Shown here: positions 32,401-43,910 of the stretch, piece by piece
Numbering within the stretch: the stretch's first letter is position 1
Layout: each line of letters begins with the position of its first letter
Assembly (NCBI GenBank): GCA_963674455.1
Contig: CAVMBE010000015.1
Location: 62,001 to 126,000 of the forward strand
DNA: 64,000 bases
DNA from: Lecanosticta acicola
Lineage: Eukaryota; Ascomycota; Dothideomycetes; Mycosphaerellales; Mycosphaerellaceae
Reading direction: 5' to 3'
Translations under genes and position numbers: made by a program
The notes under the pieces: model-generated
What the model was told of the DNA's origin: nothing
The model's database searches: none
Seen by the model: only the letters and a program-made list of their open reading frames with translations

Positions 32401-33420
32401 GTAGCTGTCCGATCGCCTACTCTTGCCGAGAAAGAATCACTGCTATAGCAAGCGCTACCCAACACGTTAGAGTGTGACGCGTCCTAGTAGTTGAGTCTAG
32501 GTTTGTTGTTGTTTGAAAGCAAAATATCATGGATTCTTGCGAGCGCGGATGTGTACTTAGACCAGCGCCCAACATACTGTGCAGCAAACAATAACAGCGA
32601 CAACTGCAGACTGCAGCTAGCCCGACAGTACTACTACTATTTGGAGCGAAGAACACCGCAGTGGCTGGAAGGCCGTCACTCACAGCCTGTGCTTCAGCTT
32701 CGCTAGCTAATCATCGGACACCACTACAGACGCTTTCGACAGGATGGCTACATCCGATTTCTAGAACGGTGCAAGACTCTTGCTAGCATCATGGCAGGGG
32801 ATTACTCGTATACGTTAGAATTGAATCGAATATCGTCAAACTCACGGCAACGCTCAGCAATACGCCGGAGATCGGGGTCGCTCGTGTCGCTTGTGTCGCT
32901 TGCTCGAGTTAAAGATCCTTCTCGACGATTTCACCGTATTTCTTGGCCGCCGGCGGAGGCAGAGGAAGTCGCTTTTTGAGAATTCTTGCCAGCACCGCTT
33001 TGGCGCGGGCGATGGTAGCATCGTCGTCATTGTCGATCGCTATGTACGGAAATCGTTGTGTTAATTTGGTGGATGCTGGAGGAGGAGGAAGAGCAGGGAA
33101 GTTGCTCTTTGAGGAACTTCTCCATTACTGCTTGAGCGCGTGCGGCAGGAACAGCAGAGAGGCGGCAAGGTAATGCAGAGGCGGCAGCGTGGTGATTGGT
33201 CGTTGTGATTCGGTCGATGCTATTAAGCAGGGGAACGAAGAGGAGATAGAGGAGTGGAAGTAATAAGTTGAAAGGGATGAAGCCGTAGGTCGGTTGTTGA
33301 TACGGGAGAACTATTCGCCAGGCCCACTTTCTCGCCAGATTGTGCTGCCAAGCGCCGGCATCCAGCAAAAGCAGTATTGAGCTATATGTGTTACTCTGAC
33401 AGTGTCACTCTGCCGAATTA
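29464..33420. other. Long gene-poor stretch, no recognisable gene
   Basis: About 4 kb. Frames of up to 150 codons exist on both strands (for example 29535-29993, 30542-30964, 31246-31647 and 32023-32448 on plus). None shows a domain, consistent splice sites or a signal peptide I trust. A diverged two-copy repeat is visible at about 32955-33175, where a motif of the form GGAAGT..CTTTTTGAG or CTCTTTGAGG followed by GGCGCGGGCG or GAGCGCGTGCGG recurs. I read the stretch as decayed repeats or relics. Confidence 0.45.
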
Positions 33421-33476
33421 GAGCGCTTCGTTCAATTGGTAGCACCAATGCTTTATAAGGCTTCAAATCCTTGCTC
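33421..33476 (+). pseudogene. tRNA-like relic (box A and box B present, arm missing)
   Basis: CGTTCAATTGGTAGC at 33429 resembles a D arm with box A, and AGGCTTCAAATCCTT at 33458 resembles a T arm with box B. The flanks GAGC and GCTC can pair as part of an acceptor stem. Total length is only 56 nt, so the anticodon arm is lacking or reduced. Sequence just downstream (TTACTCCATGTCTAACCCGT) recurs inside the tRNA-like element at 34977, which suggests one family. Confidence 0.4.
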
Positions 33477-33672
33477 AGCCGTTTGGACAATTTCAGGCAT
33501 ACTTACTCCATGTCTAACCCGTGTCGATCGATAATCGTCACAAGAGCAAGAATGTTCGTGCCTTGCCAACGATACCGACAATGAACAGTCCAAGCTAAAG
33601 TCCGGCGGCCGCGTTGAAGCAGAAAAATTTGCTGGAGAGATCGACGAAGTCCTAACGGGCACGCTCCAAGGT

Positions 33673-34098
33673 TTAGAGCAAGATGAAGTAGTCACGGTTG
33701 ACGTAGAATTGTGCCTCTTTGATGAAAAGCTGGCGGCAAAGGCTGCTAGCTGTCTTCACACGAGAAGGCTGCGTGCTGCTGGTTGGTGGAGGCAGGTCGA
33801 TGATATCGAATCGGTGGCCGAGGTTGCGCAGGAACCAGCGCAGGGGACTCCTCTTGCTAAGATCTGAGGCAGTAGGATCCAGTTTCAGGCACATAAGGCA
33901 ACGGACCATAATGAAGTTTTCGATATTATTACGGAAGTTTCTGTCCACGCGTTATAGGACGGAGAGCTGCTTTACGGGCGCACCATCCTCGGTGCCCTCT
34001 CCTAAGCATAGTAGGATCTTCTCGAGCAGTTCGGCGGTCTCGAAGACGCGAGATGCGGCGCTATTAGTAGAGCCCATCTCGATGCTGGGAGAGCTCAT
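33673..34098 (-). pseudogene. F-box-like gene broken by an in-frame TAA
   Basis: From the ATG at 34098 the frame reads MSSPSIEMGSTNSAASRVFETAELLEKILLCL, which is the usual N terminus of a large fungal F-box-like family. It then reads KQLSVL, a TAA, and RVDRNFRNNIENF in the same frame. The family has LLLxQRVxRTFRxxI at this place, so the stop replaces a conserved glutamine codon. A single C-to-T change (CAA to TAA) would do this. The frame then goes on to FLRNLGHRFDIIDLP and stops at 33673. Confidence 0.65.
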
Positions 34099-34598
34099 CG
34101 CGGTGTTTCGGAGTTGGCTGCCTTCATGGTAAAGCCGTGGAGGGGCCCTGCAGTGTATGTGCGGCCATGGCCTCGAACATGGGAGTGACGAACGGGCTGA
34201 ACTAGATGTTGCGGATCTTGGTGTCCGGCTTCTGCTCTGGCTGAGGGAACATGCAGGGTGTGGCGAGAGAGTAGAGGCCGCGCAGGCGCCCCAGCTCTTC
34301 TTTAGTGGCTTCCGTCGAGCCACCCGGGCTTGGGCATGTTGAGAGTGAGGCTTGGTCGAGTGACTGGGAGCGGGCAGCATGTAGGACCTCGCGGACAGAG
34401 TCTTGGTAGAGTGTCTTAGCCGCGTTTGCTGCCTGTCCAAGCAGAACGTCTAACGCGCGGAGGGCAGTTACCGTGGAGCGGAAGTGCACGGCATGTGAAT
34501 TCTCTCGGCGCGCGTTTGTAGGACGGTGCCGACTGTGTGATCGGAGTATTGGCAGTCAAGCAGTGGCGTGTTCCCTAGTTGTAGTCGCGCAACTGCAT
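34099..34598. other. Gap with no recognisable gene
   Basis: About 500 bp. A minus-strand frame at 34202-34489 (HFRSTVTALRALDVLLGQAANAAKT and on) has no start context or domain that I can support. Confidence 0.4.
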
Positions 34599-34782
34599 AT
34601 CGAGAATGACTCTGTGGCACTTGACATTCTCTCCGCTAAAGCAAAGAGATAGGATGTCTCTGGCGCGCGTTGTGTGTATGCAGTTGAGACTCGAAGTAGT
34701 CGGATGCGGATGCGAGAATGACTCTGCCTGGACTTGTGGAGCGAGTGTACGGGCGGATGCGAGAATGACTGTGGCACTTGAC
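34599..34782 (-). repeat. Inverted second locus of the dispersed ~40-bp repeat
   Basis: Copies at about 34599-34625, 34690-34728 and 34753-34782, on the minus strand, share AGTGCCACAGAGTCATTCTC and CGCATCCGCATCCGACTACT with the array at 2469-2653. Confidence 0.75.
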
Positions 34783-34976
34783 TTGCTCTCTGTTCAACAT
34801 CTGGTCACGACAAACGCGAAGCTTTCTTTCACTCCATCGTAGGCTTAGATAGAGTCAAGAAGCTCTTTGTGGGAAGATGAAAGCTCAAGTCGGCTATCTC
34901 CGTACAGAACGCTCGCAAGCTTGTTTGATCCGATGGTCAGGCTACATATACTTTTGATGCGAATTTGCGCCAAGCA

Positions 34977-35134
34977 GAACGCTTAGTTCAATCGGTAGAA
35001 TCACAGCTGGACTACTTCTGCCTTGCAAGGCCTTTACTCCATACCTAATCCGTTTGGAGATTCGCCAGGTAAAGGCTGGCGTTAATCAACTTCAGTAGCA
35101 GCTGTGGATGCCAGTTCGAGTCTGGCAGCGTTCG
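34977..35134 (+). tRNA. tRNA-like gene or tRNA-derived element with an 86-nt internal insert
   Basis: The ends fold as a tRNA. The 7-bp acceptor stem is perfect (GAACGCT at 34977, AGCGTTC at 35127). A D arm GTTC-AATCGGTA-GAAT follows, and the T arm is perfect (GCCAG-TTCGAGT-CTGGC at 35110-35126). The anticodon stem ACAGC pairs with GCTGT at 35101. An insert of about 86 nt (about 35014-35099) lies in the anticodon loop, where tRNA introns sit. CTACT just inside the insert can pair with AGTAG near its end. Against a working tRNA: there is no T at the standard position 33, no clear anticodon, and part of the insert recurs near 33421 and 26393. It may be a SINE-like element instead. Confidence 0.38.
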
Positions 35135-35652
35135 ACTTGGATCAATCTTTTTGGTCTGGAGTCTTGCATGGGTCTCAGCCTAAGTTTTTGTCAAGCGGCC
35201 AATCATTCTTATATGTCTGTTGTGGGAAGCGCTCCCTATTTTCGCCACGTGAGGTGGAAATGGAGGTAGGCTAGTGGGTAGCTGCCGCAGACAGGGTCTC
35301 TAGAACTTACCTTATCATGACGCACGAGGCTAGGCTAAGGTAAGTATGATTGGAGGTCGCATGCAGGGGCCTTTGAGCGAGAAGAAAGGGGCGGTGATTG
35401 GCAGGACCTTAACATGACGAATCACGTGCACACGGCAGCCCATGGACCCTACCGCAAACCTCTGCTGCCACTTCCGCATCTCTGTGCATGCCATCTTGTT
35501 TTTCCAAGACCGTACTGAACGAGCGATAGCTCGCCAGTCGGCCCACCGTCGTCAATACGAAGCGGCTATCCCCTTTCACCTACGACGCGCAGCCCGCGAA
35601 GCTGCCATGCCCTCCTAACCACCTGCGCCGTCCTATCGATACCACTCCCAGC
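35135..35652 (+). promoter_or_regulatory. Upstream region of the histidine kinase gene
   Basis: About 520 bp of non-coding sequence before the kinase ATG, with C-rich stretches close to the start. I see no gene here. Confidence 0.45.
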
Positions 35653-38600
35653 ATGCCCCACGAGGAAACCTCCGCGGCGGTGGCCAGTATCCTGTCAAAC
35701 TTTGCCAAGCAGTACGCTCCTCTCGAGCCGGACTCGTTCCCCGCGGGCGCCATCGCAAATGGCATCAAGAGCAACCGAATCTCCCTCCCTGGCGACGACA
35801 CGGTGGAGAAACGGACACTCGAGCGCGAGCTGAACGCCCTCGCGACCCGCATCCAGTTCCTCGAAGCGCGAGCGACCAGCGGCCTCAGTTCGCTGCCTAT
35901 CACGCCCAATGAACCCGCCGCGTCCAGCTTCCCTTCAGACAGTCCCGCGTCGCCCAGGTCCGCCGCCCTCAATCCTCGCCAACGCTCCGCTTCGTGGGTC
36001 AACAGCCTCCTCGCCAAGAACGAGGGCGAGCCACATTATCGGCAGCTCACCGAGGAGCAATTTGCCTTTCTGCGTGAGCACATCGACCAGCAAGCGCAGG
36101 AGATCAAGAGCCAGAAGGATTTCATCGATGGCATCAAATCCCAGCTTACGCATCAGCAAAATGCGACAAAGGCCGCGCTCGATACACTCGGGAATTCTCA
36201 GTCAATAGAGCAGCTGAAGCGCGAGATCGAGAAGAACGCGCAGATCAATGCCACATATCAAAAGGTCCTGCGAGAAATTGGCACCATCATCACTGCCGTT
36301 GCCAATGGAGACCTCAGCAAAAAGGTGCTTATCCATGCCACCGAGAAGGACCCGGAGATTGCACGGTTCAAGCATACAATCAACCGCATGGTCGACCAGC
36401 TGCAGGAGTTTGCCAGTCAAGTCACACACTTGGCGAAAGAAGTCGGCACGGAGGGAAGGCTTGGCGGACAGGCCATAGTCCCTGGTGTCGACGGCATTTG
36501 GGCCGAACTGACGCAGAATGGTGAGTCGGAGTGGTCATCTGGCGAGTACGTGACGGGACGCATGCTGACAGCCCTCGACAGTAAACGTGATGGCACAAAA
36601 TCTCACCGATCAAGTACGAGAAATCGCCGTAGTGACCACCGCAGTTGCCCAGGGTGACTTGAGCCGCAAAATCCAGCGACCTGCAAGAGGCGAGATTCTT
36701 CAACTACAGCAGACGATAAATGACATGGTGGATCAACTGCGGACCTTCGCTACGGAAGTCACACGTGTATCCCGAGATGTCGGAACTGAAGGTGTCCTCG
36801 GGGGTCAGGCTCAAATCGAAGGCGTGCAGGGCATGTGGAACGACCTGACGATCAACGTGAACGCCATGGCAAACAACCTCACGGCGCAAGTACGAGACAT
36901 CGCAGAGGTGACGACTGCTGTCGCCCAGGGCGACCTGACAAGACAAGTGAAGGCACACTGCAACGGTGAGATCCTGGCACTCAAGACGACCATTAACTCC
37001 ATGGTTCATCAACTCCGCCAATTCGCCCACGAAGTCACTCGAGTATCTCGCGAAGTCGGAACCCAGGGCCGACTCGGAGGACAAGCCACTGTTCACGGCG
37101 TGGAGGGAACATGGAAAGATCTCACCCAAAACGTCAACGGCATGGCAATGAATCTTACTACGCAAGTGCGCGAGATTGCTGAAGTCACGACGGCTGTCGC
37201 ACAGGGTGATCTGAGCAAGAAGGTCGAGGCTGAGGTACAGGGTGAAATGCTAGCACTCAAGAATACCATCAACACCATGGTGGACAGACTTGGCATCTTT
37301 GCGTACGAAGTCAGCAAAGTCGCTAGAGAGGTCGGCACAGAAGGTGTCTTGGGTGGCCAAGCCAAGGTTGAGAATGTTGAAGGCAAATGGAAAGACCTAA
37401 CAGACAATGTCAACACCATGGCCAATAACCTGACCAGCCAAGTGCGCAGTATATCGGATGTCAACCAGGCCATTGCACGAGGCGACATGAGCCAACGCAT
37501 CAAGGTGCACGCCCAAGGAGAAATTCAGACCCTCAAAGACACCGTCAACGACATGGTTACAAGACTGGATGCCTGGTCTCTGGCTGTCAAACGGGTGGCA
37601 CGCGATGTCGGCGTTGATGGCAAAATGGGTGGCCAAGCTGAAGTCGAAGGAATTACCGGCCGCTGGAAGGAGATCACAACGGACGTGAACATCATGGCGC
37701 AGAATTTGACATCACAAGTCCGCGCTTTCGCCGACATCACTCACGCGGCGATGAAAGGCGACTTTACCAAGATGATCAACGTCGAGGCGTCGGGCGAGAT
37801 GAACGAGTTGAAAAACAAGATCAACAAGATGGTTCTCAACTTGCGCGAAAGTATTCAGAAAAACAACCAAGCCAGAGAGGCTGCCGAACTCGCCAACAAG
37901 ACGAAATCCGAATTCTTGGCCAACATGTCGCACGAGATCCGCACACCCATGAACGGCATTATCGGCATGACACAGCTGACCCTCGACACGGAATTGGAGC
38001 AAAACCAGAGAGACATGCTCAATATCGTCTTCTCACTCGCCAATAGCTTGTTGACGATCATCGACGACATTCTCGATATTTCCAAAATCGAGGCGAACAG
38101 GATGATCCTGGAAGAAGAGCCATTTTCGTTACGGAGCTTGGTCTTCAACAGCTTGAAATCGCTGGCAGTCCGTGCAAATGAGAAGGACATCAGCTTGGTG
38201 TATGACACCGACAGCTCTGTGCCCGACTACATTGTTGGGGACTCCTTCCGTCTACGCCAGATTATTCTCAACCTTGCTGGAAACGCAATCAAGTTTACCG
38301 AGCACGGTGAAGTGCGGGTGAAGATTTCCTCTGATCACACTGTCAAGTGCAGTGAAGAAGAGGTCGTGGTCAAGTTTGCAGTGTCGGATACGGGCATTGG
38401 CATCCACTCCGACAAGCTGGACCTCATCTTCGACACCTTCCAACAAGCAGACGGCTCGACCACTCGAAAATTCGGCGGCACAGGACTGGGCCTGTCGATT
38501 TCCCGCAGACTGGTCACGCTCATGCGTGGCAAGATGTGGGTAGAGTCGACCTATGGCTCCGGCAGTACGTTCTTCTTCACATGCGTGGTTCGACTGGGAC

Positions 38601-39643
38601 CCAACGATACGCAGAAAGTGATGTCGTCGCTGCAACAATACCGAAAACACAAGGTGCTCTACGTGGACAACGGTAACACTGATTGCGCGGATGATATCGC
38701 AGACAATATCAAGGCGCTAGATCTCGTACCATGCGTCGTGGGTAATGGCAGGACAGTGCCTTCTGAGATCAGTCCGGATGACAGCTATGACTGCGTTATC
38801 GTGGATAACAGCGACACGGCGCAGAGGCTTCGCAGCATGGAGCGGTTCAAGTACATACCGATTGTCATGTTGGCACCTGCGATCTCGGTCAACTTCAAGA
38901 CGGCGTTGGAGAATGGCATTTCGAGCTACATGACAACGCCATGCTTGCCGATTGATCTCGGTAACGCTCTCATTCCAGCCCTGGAAGGTCGAGCGGCGCC
39001 GATCACAGCTGACCACTCAAGAACATTCGACATCCTCTTGGCAGAGGACAACGCGGTCAACCAAAAACTGGCCGTCAAGATACTGACGAAACACAATCAC
39101 AAGGTCACCGTCGCCAACAATGGCCTCGAAGCCTTCGAGGCGATCAAGAAGAAACGATTCGACGTCGTCCTGATGGATGTGCAAATGCCCGTAATGGGAG
39201 GATTCGAGGCCACCGCCAAAATTCGCGAGTACGAAATGGCACACGAGCTGACTCGGTCGCCGATTGTGGCGCTAACAGCGCATGCGATGCTGGGCGATCG
39301 AGAGAAGTGCATCCAGGCGCAGATGGATGAATATCTCTCGAAGCCATTGAAACCCAACCAGCTGATTCAGACCATCCTGAAATGTGCTACGCTAGGCGGT
39401 GCGTTACTCGAAAGGAAATCCGACGGCCGCGGCCTGATCCACGACGAGGAGAAGAGTTCTGATAGTAGCCCAGATCACAACAGATTGAAGACGCCCAAAC
39501 GACCTGGCATGAACGACAGGGGGTACACGGAAAATGGCCCTTCCGGATTGGAAAGTCCGGCCATCGTTACTGCCGAGTCGGAAGATCCGATGGGACGGGT
39601 AAGGGTTCTCAGAACTGGAAAACATGCCGTAGTACCTCTGTAA
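35653..39643 (+). CDS. nik1: Group III hybrid histidine kinase with HAMP repeats (Nik1/Os-1/TcsC type)
   Basis: Two exons, 35653-36520 and 36582-39643, give 1309 residues across a 61-nt intron. It is the cytosolic sensor kinase upstream of the HOG osmostress MAP-kinase pathway, the class linked to phenylpyrrole and dicarboximide response. A coiled coil lies near residues 130-210. Six HAMP units follow; each contains a variant of TTAVAQGDLSxKV and of GTEGxLGGQAxVxGVxGxWKDLT. Next come the H-box NMSHEIRTPMNG (~737), the N-box RQIILNLAGNAIKF (~840), DTGIGI and GGTGLGLS. A receiver domain has LLAEDN (~1110) and VVLMDVQMPVMGG, with the phospho-acceptor Asp near 1152, and a conserved Lys in LSKPLKP. 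All catalytic residues are present. The intron falls at the end of the first HAMP unit (LTQN-VNVMA). Confidence 0.97.
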
Positions 39644-40733
39644 CTGACATTTGCTCACAGGAGGTGCTTTTACGTGCCCACAGCAGCTGAGCTAGCTCTG
39701 TGAAGACGACATGCGGCACGGGTTTGTCAATGATTGCCTGCTCTGCTTTCTGCGCTTATCTTGCTTTGTTGCTGTCTTTTCTTAGGTAAGATTGGAGTTC
39801 TTTGGGGAATTTGTCTGTTTGGCGCTTCTGGTGTACTTACATTGCGTTTCCGGAGTTCGCGAGCTATTCTCACTACTGCAGTGTTTTTGAGCGGAGGACA
39901 GTTGGAAAGGGCTGCGAATGCGCATGCGATCATGAGTCTGTTGGCTAAGGGGGAAGCATTACCATCTAACGGCCCTTCTGGATACGATGGGAGGAGCGTA
40001 AAGGGCATTTCTCGGCGCATCTGAGTCTTGGGTAATGCTGACGCCAAATTTGGCGGAGGCACAATCAACGAATCCATCTGAGGCCAGCAAAAGGTCTTCC
40101 TATAATATTGGGTCACGTGGAGCGTCATTGTTCAGGCTAACATCACCCCGTAGGTTTTGCCTACTATCAATCTTATAATACCGCCTTTGCCGTGTAAGCG
40201 CGGTGTTTGTTATGTCAGCGAGCCGGCCGCCCTACGGCCGTAGCGGCTTGGCCTGTGCGCCTAAGCGTACTATATGATTAGTGAACACCTCGTCGCACCT
40301 TTCTTATGCTACCAAGGCCACAGACGCGTCCCACAGGCTGGCAGAATCGCAGACACGCCGAGTGATCCATGGCCATTACAAAGCAATTGTTTCACAAGGG
40401 CACAACCGACGCTTGACAGTACTGTCAACACCGAGTTCGTGTGCGATTCTGGTCCTGGTCCGTCTCAATCGATCATGAGACCGGCCCCTTGAATGATCAC
40501 AACAAATTGGACCTATGCGGCCTTTGCCACGACACTGTTCCCTACCTCTACGGCGCCAGGTAGAACATCAGTGAATCAGAACGCCTTGTAACTGGGGCCC
40601 TTTCGTCGATACTGTGGGACCTTTCCTATATACCTGGACCATCCTCTCTTCGCATCATTGCAGTAGCGGCCGACTTGTTTACTGAACCTATTCCTTGATT
40701 CACTTTCAAGCCAGATCGCTTAGCTTTCACGCC
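39644..40733. promoter_or_regulatory. Gap between kinase and bZIP gene
   Basis: About 1.1 kb. Minus-strand (39727-40128) and plus-strand (39734-40024) frames overlap each other here; neither has a recognisable domain. A perfect palindrome CTACGGCCGTAG lies near 40230. The 3' half is presumably the bZIP promoter. Confidence 0.4.
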
Positions 40734-42750
40734 ATGGGCGACACCGGTGGCACTGAGGCGCCCAAAAAGAAACGGTCGAGGGCGAGCAGGTCTCCTGACG
40801 ACAACAGCGGCGATGAGGGCAAGAAACGAGGACGGCCCCGTGTCGAGAAGCTCGACCAGTCGATTGCAGATGTACGTTCACTCTTGCCTCCGGCTGTGTC
40901 TACTACGCAACGAGACGCCTACTATGGCGCCGGTTGACCCGCACACTGATGAGTGAACATCACTGACCTTCTCGACAGCGACGACGGACCCAGATCCGTA
41001 TGGCCCAGAGAGCCTATCGGCAGCGCAAGGAGAGCACGCTAGAGGACCTCCGTAAACGCGTGTCTGACCTAACGAACACCATTGAGTTGATGAACAAGGC
41101 CTTCCTGGACTGCCGCGATCGCCTTGCCACTTCCGGTCTGGCAGACTCTCAAACGCAGGACATGCATGAGACTCTGGAGCAATACCAGAATCTGATGAGA
41201 TGTGTTCGCAATCCGGGCGAAGACATGGACCATGGCATTGCACCAGACCTCTCTCAGCCATCTTCAAGCTCAGCAATGGCGGGCAAAGATGCTGTGAGAG
41301 CCTCTGCTATGGAGCCCAAGAACGTGGCAAGCTGGATGGACCAGACAGCAGTGGACAGTCAGGCCAAAACAAGGATTTCTGGGGCCCAATGCCTCGGCTA
41401 CACTATGTATGAACCCCAGGGAACGAAAGACATCAATCATGCAATGGTCATGCTCAACAAGTCTGATCCACAGGCGGTAACGTCTGCCTCTCCGCATCAT
41501 GGTACATCTAATGGACCGGCGCTCTCACTTGGTGGCTTCAGCCTCGGTCCACCGGACTCGTTTGGCGTACCAGCTACCGTTACACCACCAACGACATACA
41601 GCTTCAATGAGTCTACCTTCGCCAAACGACTTCATCGAGCATGCTTGGAACACGCGTATCAGTTGCTACTGGATCCGCAACGACGGCCTGCCACATACGG
41701 CCGCGTTTTCAAACTCTCGCTCATGGTCAAGGATCGTAATAAACTCATTCTGGGTATCAAGGCGCTGCTTTCAAGACCAGCTCACGAAGATCTCGATGCC
41801 AATGCGACGCCCATACACGTAGGAGGAGCTGGCACACACTATCCCAGAAGAGATGCGAACGGCACTTTCAGACCAAAGAAAGACTCCTGGAATCTCGGAC
41901 TGGTTGGTCCAAAGACACTAGCCCTGTTGGAAAGCGCTGCTGGGGACAACTTGACCGCGGACATGGCTGTTGAGGTAGCAGGATTTGAAGGTATGGAAGT
42001 CCAGGGCAGGACCTGCCTGCAATCTTGAGACTATCTGCTAAACTGAGGCTAGGTGAATGGTTCGATCCGTACGACGTCGAAGGCTACTTGATGGAGAAAG
42101 GAATCCATATCAATCCGGCATGTTCTTTTGCCCAGGCGGAGGTCGTGATCAAGCCCTCCCAATCCAGCGTTGCCTCGTCCGAGTCAACCATCACAGGAGA
42201 GGCACCCAAGACGCCGCTTGACATGACCTCATCTTCGGACGTACCCAAGCCATTCGACGCCGAGCAGCTGGAGTTCCTGAACCGAGGCAATGTGTCTCCT
42301 CATAAGGTGGACGACTGGACCGCCATGAACCTCTCTAATGTGGGATACTCTGACGCCAGCACCGGATCCTGGATGAACTTCTTGCAACCTAGCGAGGCTT
42401 CGAAGCAGCAGCAACAGACTGCAAACTTGGAAGCAATGTCATGGCAAGGATCTGCAGAGTTCTTAGGAGGCGACGTTCCGGGTATTGGCCTCGGCACGCT
42501 GCCGCAGAAGCCCGTTGGTCCCAAGGCGCAACGACAACAACAACAACAACCGAATAAGAAGGTCATCCTCCTTGATGTTAATAAGTTTATTAAAGGTCAG
42601 TTTGGTACCCATGGTGTGTATGTTGACCAGCTAAGCTGACTCGTTTGTATAGTGTTGACTATTTCTGCTGTCTGCATCGGTCGAGGTCCTGGATTCAAAC
42701 GAAGGGATGTAGATCGTGCTCTGGCTCTGGCTTCGTTTGATGCGTTCTGA
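40734..42750 (+). CDS. bZIP transcription factor
   Basis: Four exons (40734-40871, 40979-41990, 42053-42595, 42653-42750) with introns of 107, 62 and 57 nt encode 596 residues. The start is Lys/Arg-rich (KKKRSR, KKRGRPR). The basic region RRTQIRMAQRAYRQRKE is followed by a short leucine-type zipper (LEDLRKRVSDLTNTIELMNKAF), the pattern of fungal Yap/Aflr-like bZIP proteins that bind as dimers. The first splice falls right before the basic region, as in many fungal bZIP genes. A conserved second block lies around residues 310-400 (FAKRLHRACLEHAYQLL, FKLSLMVKDR, GEWFDPYDVEGYL). The C-terminal exon encodes GRGPGFKRRDVDRALALA, which is also conserved in this subgroup. A Gln tract precedes it. The target genes are unknown; it is 16 kb from the metabolite cluster, so a link is not implied. 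Confidence 0.9.
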
Positions 42751-43910
42751 ACAGGGATGTCTTCATCTTCGATGTCGAAATTCAACGCAACAGGGACACG
42801 GTTCTGTCCCACGCTCCGAGCCATTGCGTGCCCTCCCATGGTACATGGCAATAATCGAGCATCATGCCGATCAGCGGCGCTGTCCAGATTGGCATCTCCT
42901 CCAAAAAGCCCCGCAGGTCGGATATCGTTCTCAAACACAAGCACAAGATCGAATTTGTTGTCTCCAGGATGGGAGCCTTGTGAGAACACTTGCTTCCGGT
43001 GGTACTACTTTACCAGGGCTCGTAGAAGATGAAATGGGCTCGTGGCTGTTGTGGACTTGGATAATTACTGGCGCATATTACGTGGCTGAGCATTTGAAAT
43101 GTCGTGGTCTGTTACGAAGAAGCCGGATGAGGTTGTTGTGGCTGTCTGGTCGTTCCGGAGACTTTGATCTTCTTCACGGAAGGGCTTGGCATTTGGAGAG
43201 AGGGATGATTCGAGGTGCCGTATGGATGGCAAGACGGTCTCATCTACGGCCAAGGCCATGGACTTCCTCCACGAGGAATGGCTTGGATGGGGCGCCGAAC
43301 TATTGCTGTCGATTTTCGTCCTAACAATTCTGGGTGTGGAGTAAACAAAATTCTGGGAGTTTGTGCATTTGGAGAAACGAATGGAGACAGCTTTATGCGC
43401 TGGAAAAGCTCTGGAGGAGAAAATGGTGGAATTGGATGGTTTATGCTCCTCGAAGATGCATTCGGCAAGTCTTGCTGTGACGTGCAGTTGCAGCACGAGG
43501 AATGATCAACATGTTGGTTCCAAAGTAAACTTGTCCTCGATGATGTAAACGGCGCGGCTGTCGTACTCCGTGAATGGATGGTATCATCGTTCTTGCCAAA
43601 ACATCCCTGCTGCATGTGATGTATGGGGTGCTATACAGCCTTAGCCTTGTATCTTCACATGCTTGTATGATGGTATCCTTGCAGGCGGAAAATCTTCGGG
43701 TAAATCCAGGCCGAGGCTAGGCGCGCTTTCCCCATGATTGGCCCCCGGATTGCTTGTGTGCATGTGAAAGCCCGGTCATCATCAGGACGTCTTTGAGGAC
43801 CGAAGCGAACCGCTCCTATTCCGTGACGATGTAATGAGAACACCTTGATGTTCGGCATGTCGCAATAACGTCCCCAACGCGCATCTCTCCGTCTCTACAG
43901 CGTCGCTGCC
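42751..43910. other. Gap with no recognisable gene, before the ABC transporter
   Basis: About 1.16 kb. Frames on both strands (for example minus 43065-43496 and plus 43215-43505) are mutual shadows with no domains. The last few hundred bases are presumably the transporter promoter. Confidence 0.4.

Noticed and set aside
34202..34489. A 95-codon minus-strand frame near the F-box relic
   Set aside because: No ATG context, no domain, no splice link to the relic.
36704..39658. Many minus-strand frames opposite the histidine kinase
   Set aside because: They are antisense shadows of a strongly conserved coding sequence, helped by its repeated HAMP units.
40734..42750. The bZIP factor as the cluster's regulator
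   Set aside because: It is 16 kb away across several unrelated genes and relics, and nothing in the sequence links them.
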